A DNA stretch of 64,000 nt. It comes from Toxonevra muliebris (Eukaryota; Arthropoda; Insecta; Diptera; Pallopteridae). Below the pieces are notes generated by a model. It searched no databases. It had not been told where the DNA came from and saw only the letters and a program-made list of their open reading frames with translations. The position numbers and the translations under genes were made by a program. The stretch spans positions 69,444,400-69,508,399 of the forward strand of contig OY829328.1 of assembly GCA_963691655.1 (NCBI GenBank), written 5' to 3'. Position 1 is the first letter of the stretch. Each line of letters opens with the position of its first letter. Positions 1-11,012 of this stretch are shown here, in pieces.

Positions 1-284
1 GCTATTTTTTTTTACTTGGTTTCTAGTATTGTGGAGTGTTGAATATTTATAAACAACTAGTTAGAAAAAACAAAAATTCAGAAAAAACATTGCATAAGTT
101 ATTTGATTTCATGCCATTTTTTGTTAAATTGTTTCTCATATCTTTTTAACATTTTTTTCCTGATTTTTCTATAAATTTTTAATTGAATTCAGACTTGCCT
201 GACTTTTTATTGTGTATATGTTATTTTTAAAGAAATTTTTTGTGTGAAAATAAACACTGATGTATAATTGACTGATGATATAAG

Positions 285-742
285 GGGTTTCAGTTGAGAG
301 GGTGATAACAAAAGCAGTACAACTTCTAAGCTAAAAAAAAGTGGTATAATTTTACTTAAGATCGAAAGAGAGACAGAAAAAAAAGAAAGAGATAGTAAAA
401 TTTTACACAATGTAATTAGTTAATTGACAGGCCGAGAGGAAAAGCAGGCTAAAAATTATATAAGAGCAAAAGTAAAATTATTTAATATCTCAGTGCAAGA
501 ATGGCATTAGAAATACGGCTTAGAGCGAAAATGAAACTACTTAAAAGTAAGAGCAAAAATGGTATAACAATTCTTTCAGAGCAAAAATGGCAATGTGATT
601 TATTCCATTTTTGCCCTGAACATATTTCGTTTCACTTTTGCTCTGTACATATTTCGTTTCGTTTTTGCTCTTAAGTAAAATTATTACACTTTTCTCTGAA
701 CGTAAAAGTTATATCACTTTTCCTCTCAGCCTCTCAATTGTC
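285..742. repeat. Foldback/MITE-like inverted-repeat element
   Basis: GACAGGCCGAGAGGAAAAG at 426-444 is matched in inverted orientation by CTTTTCCTCTCAGCCTCTC at 717-735. Internal motifs AGAGCAAAAATGG and TTACTTAAGAGC recur many times in both orientations, giving a foldback around about 605. A partial extra left arm occurs at 338-366 (GTATAATTTTACTTAAGA). No coding capacity. Confidence 0.6.
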
Positions 743-743
743 T

Positions 744-825
744 GGTATAAGGAGGTTTATTCCGATACAGGAATATATCTATAATTTTTATACCAAAGCC
801 AGCCGTGACTAGTTTTCTAACTGCA
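744..825 (+). repeat. Dispersed repeat copy 1 (ACAGGAAT...CAGCCGTGA)
   Basis: Shares an ordered set of words with 5222-5310 and 5449-5530: CTGGTA, TACAGGA, ATCTAT..TTTTTATAC, CAGCCGTGACTA. It appears to be a short interspersed element fragment of unknown class. Confidence 0.5.
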
Positions 826-864
826 ATATTAATACAATTTCTATCATGCATTAAAGTGCACTAT

Positions 865-2196
865 TAAAGTGCATCACGAAAAAAATTGTTGTTGTACCCC
901 TTTAAAAATCAACTTCTTTTCTTTTAACGATGATTCCCAAAATATTTCGCCTCTAGCGATTTCCGTTCTTAAGTTCAATCGTTTTGAGAAAACCTCTAAA
1001 AATTGTATTTTGTATAGGGAAATTTTTCTGTAGTAAATAAAAATGAAAGCTCACAAATAATAGATAATCAAAAATTCGTGTTTTTTCGAACCCACCTCTG
1101 TTTGAACGTGAATTCAGATTTAAGTTTATTGAAGGGTTCGAGCCTAAATTTTTTCAGGATAATTTTAAACGACAAATCCAGAGCACAATAAAAAATTGTT
1201 TATTATTATTGATTTGGTAGAGTTGCGAAAGTGAATTTTTGCAGTTTCGGGCACATAAGTGAATGAAAATATTTAGCCTTTTCAGGATTAAAATTTATAT
1301 TGTGTTCAAAAGGATATATACTATCAGTAAAAAAAAAAAATTAAGTGTTCATACATTGGGCAGAATAACCGAACAAGATGCTATAAATTAACAACTTTTC
1401 AATTATCGGTGTCACAATTTTATTGATTTTCCCAGTAAATCAGCATATAGTTCTATTTAATACATTTTCTTGTAGATTAAAAAGAACGGAATATAAAGAC
1501 TTTTGGAGAAGAGTGTGAACGGAATGTCAGCTATCAGAGATTCCGATAGTTGGTAAACATATTGTGCCTCAAATAAAGAAGATGGCATAATATGTTTGAG
1601 CAAAGCGTCTAACCCCTACCATATACTCACAGTTATAATTGCAAAGAAATTTTTGAGGAGGGTAGAAAAGTGTTAAATTTAGATGAAACTGGCTGTTACA
1701 CCTGTCCTAGAACGACGATTTTTATGAAATTACGAATAGATCCGAAAAGGAAACAATTACTGTTCAGATGGATCTTCTTTACCATCCATCTATCCTTACA
1801 AACGTATCTTTCGCACTATCATTAATCAAATGCCTGATAATTGGGTGCATGCCCGTTTTGATTCGGTATGAATATGTAGTAAATGTTTTAAATGTATATT
1901 AAAGTTAAATTTCCGGTCATACTGTTGTTTCCAGTTTGCCATCCAAGTCACCTCAGTTTGATGCTGTCAGAGTTCGGCTCTGTAAACCAAATTATTGTTT
2001 TTTACTCGATCCTAAACCCGAAGAAAATTGTGTAAAAAAATCTTTTTCTGGAATATAGTAAAATTTTCCTGTGCAAAAGACGATTTTAAGACTCATGACT
2101 TTAATAGCTAGAGCCAAAATATTTTTGGAAATCATCCCAGGTTCATTTTTAGAGGGTTATAAAAAAATATTTTGTATGAGGCTCGATGCACTTTAA
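865..2196. mobile_element. 1.33-kb DNA transposon remnant with about 110-bp terminal inverted repeats
   Basis: The left end TTAAAGTGCATC (865-876) is mirrored by GATGCACTTTAA (2185-2196). The similarity continues inward for about 100 bp through TAAAAAT..AAC, GATGATT.CC and CAAAATATTT.G.CTCTAGC. The interior is non-coding in all frames. It does carry a + strand fragment reading VLNLDETGCYT (about 1669-1701), which resembles the DETG signature of Tc1/mariner and pogo-type transposases. An unrecognised open stretch reading SKSPQFDAVRVRL follows at about 1944. It is a dead copy; the family assignment is tentative. Confidence 0.55.
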
Positions 2197-2489
2197 TGTA
2201 TATATTGCCTGTATTTTGTAACTTCAAATTCTACAATGTTGTTTTTTGAATAAAAATCTCAGCTGTTATTTTTTGTTTGATTTAATGACAACACGCGATG
2301 CGTTTGTGTTTGTTTTTCCAAAGTCGAATTCACATTTTCACATACATATGCAGATCCACATACACACATTCACACACACACTCACCAGCTAAATAAAAAC
2401 AAACAATCGTTGTAACTTTGAAATCGAACTCAAACTGTTGCTGCTCTTAATTTGTTTGCTGCTGTTGCTGCCGTGCTGATGTTGGCGGC

Positions 2490-3051
2490 AAATCAACTTT
2501 TTCAGAAAAAAACTTTTTTCAGTTGATGTTCGACAACTTGGAGCAACAGAACACATTCATTTGCACTACCACGTTCACTTGACCGTTAGTTGGTTCGCTC
2601 GCTCACTTGCTTGCACGTTCGTTCTCTCCGTTTCCTTGCATTGTTCCAATTCATTTCGTTCCTCGTTTGCAGTGCATTCGGTGATTTACATTTTTGTTGT
2701 GGATAAAAGTTTAAATTTGTAACTCATTCGTTCGCGGTTATTTAATACACATATGCGTTAAAATTTAAATTTTTTTTGTTGTCAACAAATAAAGTGTAAT
2801 AAGATATAATGTTACTAACAAATTTTGTGAATCTTAGTAGTGTTTGTTTGTGTAATAACATTTAAAAGATACAAATACAAACAAAAAAAACTTTGTATGT
2901 GAAATTAACAAACAAAACTTTTCGTAATTAGTATTTCACATCATAATAATTTTTTTCTTTGTAACTTGAATAATTAAAATTTAACAAGTTTTGTGCTGTG
3001 CTTTTTTTTCTTGTTGTCGTTTTACACTAAATTGTGCAAGTTAAGCTGTTG
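2490..3051 (+). promoter_or_regulatory. Candidate focused promoter and non-coding first exon
   Basis: TCAGTT at 2519-2524 matches the arthropod initiator TCAKTY, with +1 at A2521. AGAAC at 2548-2552, exactly +28 to +32, matches the downstream promoter element RGWYV at four of five positions. The surrounding 2330-2700 is less AT-rich than its neighbourhood, with CTG/GCTG runs and CGTTCG-type sequence typical of fly 5' UTRs. A possible donor TT|GTGAGT lies at 3051. No coding sequence is visible, so this could be the 5' UTR exon of the long NAD kinase transcript (next exon near 14.0-14.5 kb) or of an unseen gene. Confidence 0.45.
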
Positions 3052-3559
3052 TGAGTTCAAGTGGTTTTAAAATTAGCTTTTATTGTATTTGGCACATACA
3101 AATTTATAAAAAAAATTGTAAAAAAAACAAAGACCTCAAGGAATAAATTACGGAAACTTTAGGTTTTAGTTAGCTTCAGTTTTCACAGGTTTTGTTAATT
3201 CTGATATTTATTTTTTGAGCTGCTATTTACAACAACGAAACTTTTAATATCAGCCCTTTCTAAAACTTATCTCTCTTTTAATTAGCCATTTAATTGCTTA
3301 TTTTAGTTGCTGTATATTTTATTATTATTTCTCTTGTATTGAAAAACACTTTCTCTTTTTTTTTTCTACTTCTACCATTATTTGCTGGTAAAGATATATA
3401 ACTAACTACAGTGTAACCACGATAAACTAATGTAGCCTTCATTGTTTTTGTAACAAGAATGCAGCGACTTTTCGGAGGCCTTCTTTCATATGAATTAGTT
3501 TTTTGCAGTTGCTTTTACGTTTTGCCACGTTGTATTTTTAACACATAGTATGGAATGTT

Positions 3560-3822
3560 TTCACGTGTTCTTTAGACACCCACGATATCGGCTTAAGTAT
3601 GGGTTCCTATCAAGTGCAATTCTCATACTGCTGTTGGTTGGCTTTCTTTAAGTACATTCTGAACCATCTTTGAACGATTTATGTATACCAATCGTAAACT
3701 TGAGTTTTCGACATGGTTAAATCACCAAATGTTTTTTTCAACATTTCCAACGTTTTGGCACAAGAAATTTCGTTTGAAACACAAAATTTCACACAAACTC
3801 TTTGTTCGATATTTTTATCCAT
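3560..3822 (-). pseudogene. Mariner-family transposase fragment (N-terminal HTH)
   Basis: On the - strand, MDKNIEQRVCVKFCVSNEIS, then TLEMLKKTFGD, then MSKTQVYDWYT. This is the first helix-turn-helix of Mos1/GVQW-type mariner transposases. A frameshift follows, after which FKDGSE, the expected next motif, continues in another frame. The DDE domain is missing. Truncated and non-functional. Confidence 0.7.
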
Positions 3823-4069
3823 AGTAAAAATCGCAACGCACACAAAAGGTTGACTTGTTCTTAATGACGCCGTAACCAAACTAAATGACACATAGCAATA
3901 AAAATTCACAGAATAGTGGTTGACAGTTGTGCCAACCTGGGAAAAAAATTTTTTGTAATATTCTCAGAGGGAAAATTTAAAATGAGAATTTCCGGGTATT
4001 TATTTACAGAATGTATGTCCTACATTTTCGTCTCTTTATCTGAGTTATTATGTGTTCTTTGCTTCTAAG

Positions 4070-5150
4070 GTTCTACAGGTCATAATTTTTTAGAAAATTT
4101 GGACCAAGTTTCACTTCCATACGTAAGGGTTCTTCTGGAAACTTGAGTGCTTATCCATACTGGCTGTAATCGTTCAAACCGAGTTTTGGCCTTGTTGAGT
4201 CTGTTGTTGATATCTTCATCTGATCTACCATTTGTGGCTATCATTTATCAGGACGGCCTTCAATTGTGATGTGACCAGTATTGACGTTGTTAATTCTCAT
4301 GGATTTGGTTTTCTTATTATTGATCTCGAAGCCAACGTTGCGTTCCGTTGCTGTTATGATCAGATCTACACGTAGAATATTCTCTGTTTTTGTAGTCTGC
4401 CTAAGATTATTGTAGCTATTATTTTATTATTTATTGTATTAAGCAAGAATGTAAACCAAATAAATTTCGTAGTATGGTTCGGTACCGCTGAACCGAAAAA
4501 TGATTTAGTTCAAAAATGAAATTTGATATTGCCATTCAAAGGTTTCATTTGTATGGAAGTTATGCGTGGTTATTGTCCGATTTTAAAACTTTTAACACTA
4601 ATTTGATTTAATTTTCTTCAGAATATTCTTTGTAACGTGTCACATATATGCTTATGGTCTGATATTCACAATTTTCATAAAAGTTCATCTAAAGAATATT
4701 GGACTTAAATAAATTTACTTCTTAACTTATTCCCGGTTATAAAAATAGTACGTACCAAGATTGGTTAAGATAGTTTAAGTTAGCGCGTACAGAAAGATGA
4801 GCATTGCTAGATCGACTACATGCTTAAAGCTGTGACGCCTAATTATGGATGCTACAAGCAATCGTTACAAATTTTTTTAAACAAAACTTGTTTAGTTCTA
4901 GTCCAAGTGAAATATAAGAGAGACGCTGTTCCTCACCAGTTACTACAGTCTCCTAAATCGTTTTTCTTCTTTCGATGAAACAGTTTTTTCATGATGCAGT
5001 CAGATTTTTTTTTTCATGTTCGTGTTTGTGTGTTGGCAAGCAGAAGTTTTGCCTGGACACCATTTTCTCCTGCTGTTTTATTTAACTTCAACTTCTGTAA
5101 TGACTCCTTGATCTCATCAATATTAGGTGGTGTACTTACGAGTTGGAATC
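4070..5150 (-). pseudogene. LINE reverse-transcriptase remnant (RTE-like)
   Basis: Going leftward on the - strand: near 5150, STPPNIDEIKESLQKLKLNK then TAGENGVQAKLL, the N-terminal RT block. Near 4330-4240, FEINNKKTKSMRINNVN, TGHITIEG. Near 4220-4080, RSDEDINNRLNKAKTRFERL, QPVW and LTYGSETWSKFSKK, the typical C-terminal end of RTE-like reverse transcriptases. The YADD core is missing, and about 0.6 kb of unrelated sequence intervenes. A decayed, interrupted copy. Confidence 0.6.
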
Positions 5151-5221
5151 TAAACTAGTTTCTTCGATATGGTCTGATGTAAGCTATGCCACTATTGACT
5201 CAGCATAGCCATCAGTCATCA

Positions 5222-5310
5222 GTCTGGTACTGAGATTTTTATTTTGCTACAGGAATTGATCTATGATTTTTATACTAATCAGTCGTGATTATATCAGATG
5301 TATAGATTTT
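5222..5310 (+). repeat. Dispersed repeat copy 2
   Basis: Second member of the family seen at 744-825, with CTGGTACTGAGA, CTACAGGAATTGATCTATG and CAGTCGTGATTA in the same order. Confidence 0.45.
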
Positions 5311-5448
5311 CTAATAATGGAGAGTACTTGAAGAGTCTATGTAGCTTGAAAGTGTTTAACATAGTCGAGCGTTGATCATATAAGTCCAGGATGATTATAT
5401 CAATTTATTCCGTTTTACTACTGGGTCAATCATGACTCATGACTTGGG

Positions 5449-5530
5449 TGCCTGGTACTGGGATATTTGATCCCGTACAGGATGTTTTTTTTAACTAAAA
5501 CCAGCCGTGATTAATTCATAAGCATATTTT
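5449..5530 (+). repeat. Dispersed repeat copy 3
   Basis: Third member, with CTGGTACTGGGATATTTGAT, GTACAGGAT and CCAGCCGTGATTAATT. It lies 140 bp after copy 2 in the same orientation. Confidence 0.45.
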
Positions 5531-6115
5531 TTTAAAGATGTTAGGTCTTGGAAAGTTTATCTAAGTTGACTAAGTGTGTCTGACATACCTAAAAAAATTC
5601 AGTAATCTAGTTTTTTCTAATTTTTTTTGATAAAAAATATTTTGTACCGTAGTCGGGGGTTGTCATTCAAATTTTTAATTCTACCTGTTTCTTTCTTTTA
5701 ATGGTTTGTTCTTAATTAAACTATTTTTTTACACGATTAATGCTTGCACACCAGCTTAATCTTATTTACGCCTGGAACTTAATAAAATGTGCAATTTCTC
5801 GAATAACTTGTTTTGGTAGGTTTGTTTTCTCTACCATAGAATTGAGCCCGGAGAAACACCTATTTCACTAATCCATCGAAGTGGCTTACTTATTTTATTT
5901 TCGTTTCAACATTTATTATAGCAATTATACACCGTTTGGGAGCCCGAGGGAGCTGGGACTCCAATTTAGTATTTTATTTGCTAATTGTTGTTCTCGTGGT
6001 CTTACTGTATTACCTTTTTTATAGTCGCACTACAACCAATACTGTTATACATTAGGTTGACACAATTTACAAAAGCAACAAAAAAGCCAAGACAAAAATT
6101 CATTCATACTCATGC

Positions 6116-6135
6116 GACACACACACACACACACA
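6116..6135. repeat. (AC)n microsatellite
   Basis: About nine uninterrupted AC units. Confidence 0.9.
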
Positions 6136-6139
6136 GTGT

Positions 6140-9100
6140 TGACCAATCTTTTTTTTGCCGTGGTTTTTGTTGTTATTGATGTTGTAGGCATTGCTAGTTA
6201 CCGTTTATGTTTGTTATTGTTGCTCTGACTACACAATTGTTTTGACTCTCATGTGCCATACCTATGTATGTATGTAGTTGACAATGCTTTGAATGCAAGA
6301 TAAACAATTTCGCTTTCATTTCAAATTGTTTCATTTTCAATTTATTCCCCCTCTTTACATACACAGTAAACATTTTGAAGTACTAGCAACAAAATTATAT
6401 ACAGTCAGACCGTGTTTGAAGCAAATTTTTGTGGGTTTGGTTTTTAATGAAATTGAATAAAATTTTATTTAAATGTAGCATTTATTAATTCAACGTAGTT
6501 TTATGCATTAATATATATTGGCAGAAAAAATGTAATAGTCATAAGTAAAAAAATATAATGTTTGGTGAAACAATTTTTGGGGGGTACAGAGCGATGAAAG
6601 ATTCCTTCCAACATTTTCTCTGTCTAGGTAGGCTTTATAGCTAAAGCGAATTTTTTTCGACAATGTCTAGTTGTTTTGCGGTTTTCCGGCTCTCAATAAG
6701 CGGCAGAGAATCGCTGCCTTTTAAAAAGAGAAAAAATAAAAATAAATGAATAAATAAAACTTTAATTTCTCGAGAGAAGAAATTCATCTGGTACTTTTTG
6801 CGTAAATGTTTCGGTGCAGATCAGGCTTTCTAAATCTAGAAAGTCATTCTTCGAATATTTATGTGTAAGTATTCAGAACCAGTGCTGACGGGCTGTTAGC
6901 TTTTCTTAAACATACGTAGTGTATCTGAAATAACTAACTTTGCTTATTGCTGAAGAAGAAACTGTGTCCCTAGTGAAGCCAATAGATCAACAAAATGTCT
7001 TTTTTTGGGCTCTTTGAAGGTCCCCTGATTTCGTACTTCTATTCGCAATGTCTCTGATTTGCCAATAGGTTCTTTGATTAAAAGTTATTAAAAATTTTGA
7101 AGCGAAAGGCATTGACATTATCAATTAATTTGAGTTCAAGGTTTAAACAATTGAAAAATAATAAAAATGAAATGATAAATGAAAAAAATTAAATAATCGG
7201 ACACTTAAATCGGTTCTAAATAATTTTGTACAAATTCAAAAAGCTACATTTGCTTTTACAATATTAACTATAATTAAAATTAATTTAGATATAGACAATT
7301 TATAATCAAGCGATAAATAAGTATGAGATTTAATTTTTGGTTTCTACAATATTTTTGAATTTTCATATACATAAACTTCTATCTATGTTTTTGTCATAAG
7401 TTTATAATTTTTCATTTATTGGAATGAGTAATGCATTATAAATTATATCTTAAAGTCTTCAAGGACTTTTCTTTGATTGTTTGTTGGGCTATTTATTATT
7501 TTTGAAATCATTGTTTCATTCCTTTATTGACTTATATTGTGCGTGCTAGTAAGTTAAACTACTTTGCTGCCAACTTGCTGCTTGGACATTTCTTTGTTAG
7601 ACGATATTTTATTGTTAATTATAGTAGATTGTTATAATTTATACGTTGATTTGTACTTAGCTTCCGTTACGACTTTTTTCAAGTACATACTACATAAATT
7701 CTTAATGTCTTCAAGTTACTATTTAAAAGTATGATTATATACGACGTTTATTAATTATTTATTCTTCTAATGCATTACTGTACTTATTTATACTACGTAA
7801 TATAATGAATTTAGTACAAATTACTAATAGTATGTTTGGACGTTTCTTCCTTCTTTTAATTAACAAGAAAAAAAATATTTCAACTTTGTTTTATATTGTA
7901 TGAGTAACTTTTTCTGTTACACTTTTTGTGTTTATAAGTAGTAATTCCTTGTAAGATTCATACTCATTAGTGGTAACCTTCTTTTCTTAAATTTCTTGAC
8001 TTTTATTTCCTTATTTCTAAAATATCGGAAATTTAATGTTAGTTAATATACCATAATAGCGTGTCTGAAGGTTTCGAAAAAGTTACAATAGTTATAATGA
8101 TTTTTGCAATTTGTAGCGATTGTGGAACTCTAAAAGGAAGTGTATTCAAGTTTATCAACACCAGGCGTAACTGATCATTTTATCAATTTATATATGTGCT
8201 AGTTTTACAAAAAAATTATGCTCCAGATTAGATTTAGCACCAGATTCCAGAACACAACGAAATTTTGCTATTTCTGCGAAGATGAGTGAATGATTTTTTG
8301 AAAGAGGGCACTGCCCTGACCCATTCGTCCCAAGGCATATAGTTTCTCTTTCTGCGGAGTTCAAGGTCATGGTAAGCTGACGAAAATCGGTGGGTAAAGT
8401 TATTAAGCCACTACAAATTTAATATCTGTGACATGAAAAGTTAAACAATTTTTTAAATAATAAGAAGATATTCTTAGGAGAAAATGTTTCTCATAAAAAA
8501 GTAAAGTTGGCACTCGAATTTCAATAATTAGGGTACTATTCATATTAAAATTCATTAGCATTATAATTTTACCGTAAAAATTATTACGTAACCTTCGAAG
8601 AAATTGATCAGGGCAGTATCTTCTTTCAAAAAAATCATGGCATGGCAAAGATGTTGTACTGTGGGATTAGATATTTAAAACGTAACCGGTTGACCAGATA
8701 TTGTAGTTCTAAAACTAACCATAAATAAGTTTGAGTCAACTTGAATAAAAAAAAAAGAAAAACTCGTGGCAAAAGTGTCTTAATTGAACTGTGTTTTCAT
8801 AAGCTTAACCGTTTGATTTCATTTGGGTGCTGGCTTCTTTTAAGTTTAGATTGTCTTAGTTTTAGTACTGGATGCTCTGACAATTATGGTTCTAATCAAG
8901 GTGGACACTAACAAAGAAAGTTTATTATCAATTACTGAACCTTTCGATCAGCTCTCTTTGTTTCGATTCCAATTTAATAGTTGGTGATTGGTAAAACAGT
9001 CGTAAATTTGATATCAACTCATTTTTTTCTTTTTTCCCGATACCTCTCGAGAAATACCCCGATTTCCTACCAAATTCCCCGCACCGGTATAATTTTATAT

Positions 9101-9360
9101 TATAACAGTCCGATACGCATATAAACATATAAACATTTTATACAAACGAAAATCTTTTAAATACTCTCAGTTAGTTTTATTTTTAGGGACCCTTCAATTT
9201 CTCGGCCCAAAATTTTATCAATTTTTATAGGATTAATAAAAATATATTTTCTAGATCCTGAATTCTTTTGACATAGAATAAAGAAATCAAGTATAAGAAA
9301 AAAGGTATGAACGAAGACACAGCTAAGCCTTTCTGAAAGAGAAGCCGAAAAAACACGCGA
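6140..9360. other. Non-coding AT-rich interval
   Basis: No exon-like reading frame, RNA gene or recognisable element could be supported. Short reading frames here have neither recognisable motifs nor splice context. CCCCG-containing stretches near 9055-9085 and 9948-9992 may be ends of an old dispersed repeat. Confidence 0.5.
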
Positions 9361-9374
9361 CCGTTTTGGCTTGT

Positions 9375-9393
9375 TGTTGTTGTTGTTGTTGTA
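9375..9393. repeat. (GTT)n microsatellite
   Basis: Run of about six TTG/GTT units followed by GTAGCGACTTGAG, a form often found at the edges of dispersed repeats in flies. Confidence 0.75.
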
Positions 9394-9399
9394 GCGACT

Positions 9400-10960
9400 T
9401 GAGTCTAAGTTCTTGTCATACGTATCAATAATAGTTTTAGCTGTCTGTCTCTGTTATGTCTATGTCTAGAAAGCGGGCTGTTTCAATTGGATTTATCCAC
9501 AGCGATGTTATTGTCAAGTTCGTATTGTTTTGTAGGCAATTGAAGAGGATAGCCGTGTTATGTAGACTCCGTCCGCACTTTGGGCACTCGTCATCTATAT
9601 CTACGAAAGTGCTCTGAGTTTCTTTCTGAAATTTTTACAAAATTTTTTTGAAATATAATACTTTCACACACACTTTTAAAAATTGATTTTTCCAAACCAA
9701 GAAAGTGCAGGAAGAGAGGAGGATTCTAAGACATAAAATATAAAATATTGCTTAAGTTAAACGATTTACATTAGATAACAAAATCAATATAAGTCTCTGA
9801 ACGAAAATGTACAGTGCTGGTTTTATGGATGCCAGTTAACAAGTCTACTTATATGGTTGCGAATTGACTAGAATTGTATTTGGGAATTTAAAATTTGAAA
9901 AAATTATTCTACAGACTTTTCAAGATATCTTAAAAAATAAAATATTCCCCGCCTTAAGAAAAATTCCCCGGAAATCTAGGGAAATCCCCGGAAGTTGGCA
10001 TCGCTGATCTAGGCTCTAGATTTTAACACAAATTCTCCCAGAATAAAACTTATTAAAAAAGCCATGAATAATGTAAATTCAACTTTTGGCTGTGGTCTGT
10101 AAACTGGTTTCCCAGATAGAGCATGTGTCCATATGGGCATGCTAAGAAAATTTGGTTTAAAAGAACCCTAATGTTTTGACGAAGAGTGATATTCTAATTT
10201 ATTTTTTGACTTACCTACATCACACATTAATTAGCAATATTTTAGCTATTTCTTGGTTGATTTTCCTCATTTTTATATTCCATGAAAAAGTTAATTAGTA
10301 TATACAGGCGACGAATTAGATGTTTCATTGAAAGATTGTCTCTCAATCGCTGGTTCAAAGAACTTAAATATGCCAAGAGTAAGCCGACTTTATGGTCAAA
10401 TGTAAACATACTAGACTATATTGCAGGTATTCCGGGTTTCCGGTAAGGGAATATTTTTTTTATCATTTGAGGATTTAACAAACAACAGGTATTTGATGAG
10501 ATATAAATATTTTTTGCGTTCCAATTGGACCATTTGGTCTCATGAAACCCAACCTTGCTTAACATTCAACTACTTTATGCTTTTATACAATATTATTTCT
10601 AAAACTTAATCAATGCCTTCAAGTATTAAGACAATTCCGCAGTTTTTTTTAATACATTATAAAATTCACTCGTACTCACTTTTAAGAAAGTCTACCTAAC
10701 TTTTTAATTCATGTTTTTTTTTTTTTTTTGTTCATGCTTATTGATATTTAGCACTTTATGCACACGTGATTTATTTGCGGCACGTTAATGTACAACAACA
10801 ATAAAACGCTAACAAGTGTAAAACTTTTATTTAAGGTTATTGACCAAATTTAGTTTCGTCAGCACGACCAAATGAGATTGGCCAGAGTCAATCAATATAA
10901 ATTTAAAAGCAATATACAAAATTGAAGAATTAGAGCATAAATTGTTTTGAACATGTGAAG
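9400..10960. other. Non-coding interval
   Basis: No gene is supported. 9480-9610 is somewhat less AT-rich and may be a fragment of an old element, but I could not identify it. Confidence 0.4.
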
Positions 10961-10967
10961 GCAATGT

Positions 10968-11012
10968 CAATCAGTCAGTCAGTGGAATAGTCAGTCAGAC
11001 AGACAAACAGAC
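10968..11012. repeat. CAGT/CAGA tetranucleotide repeat
   Basis: CAATCAGTCAGTCAGTGG, then AGTCAGTCAGACAGACAAAC: two short tetranucleotide runs split by about 8 bp. Confidence 0.8.
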
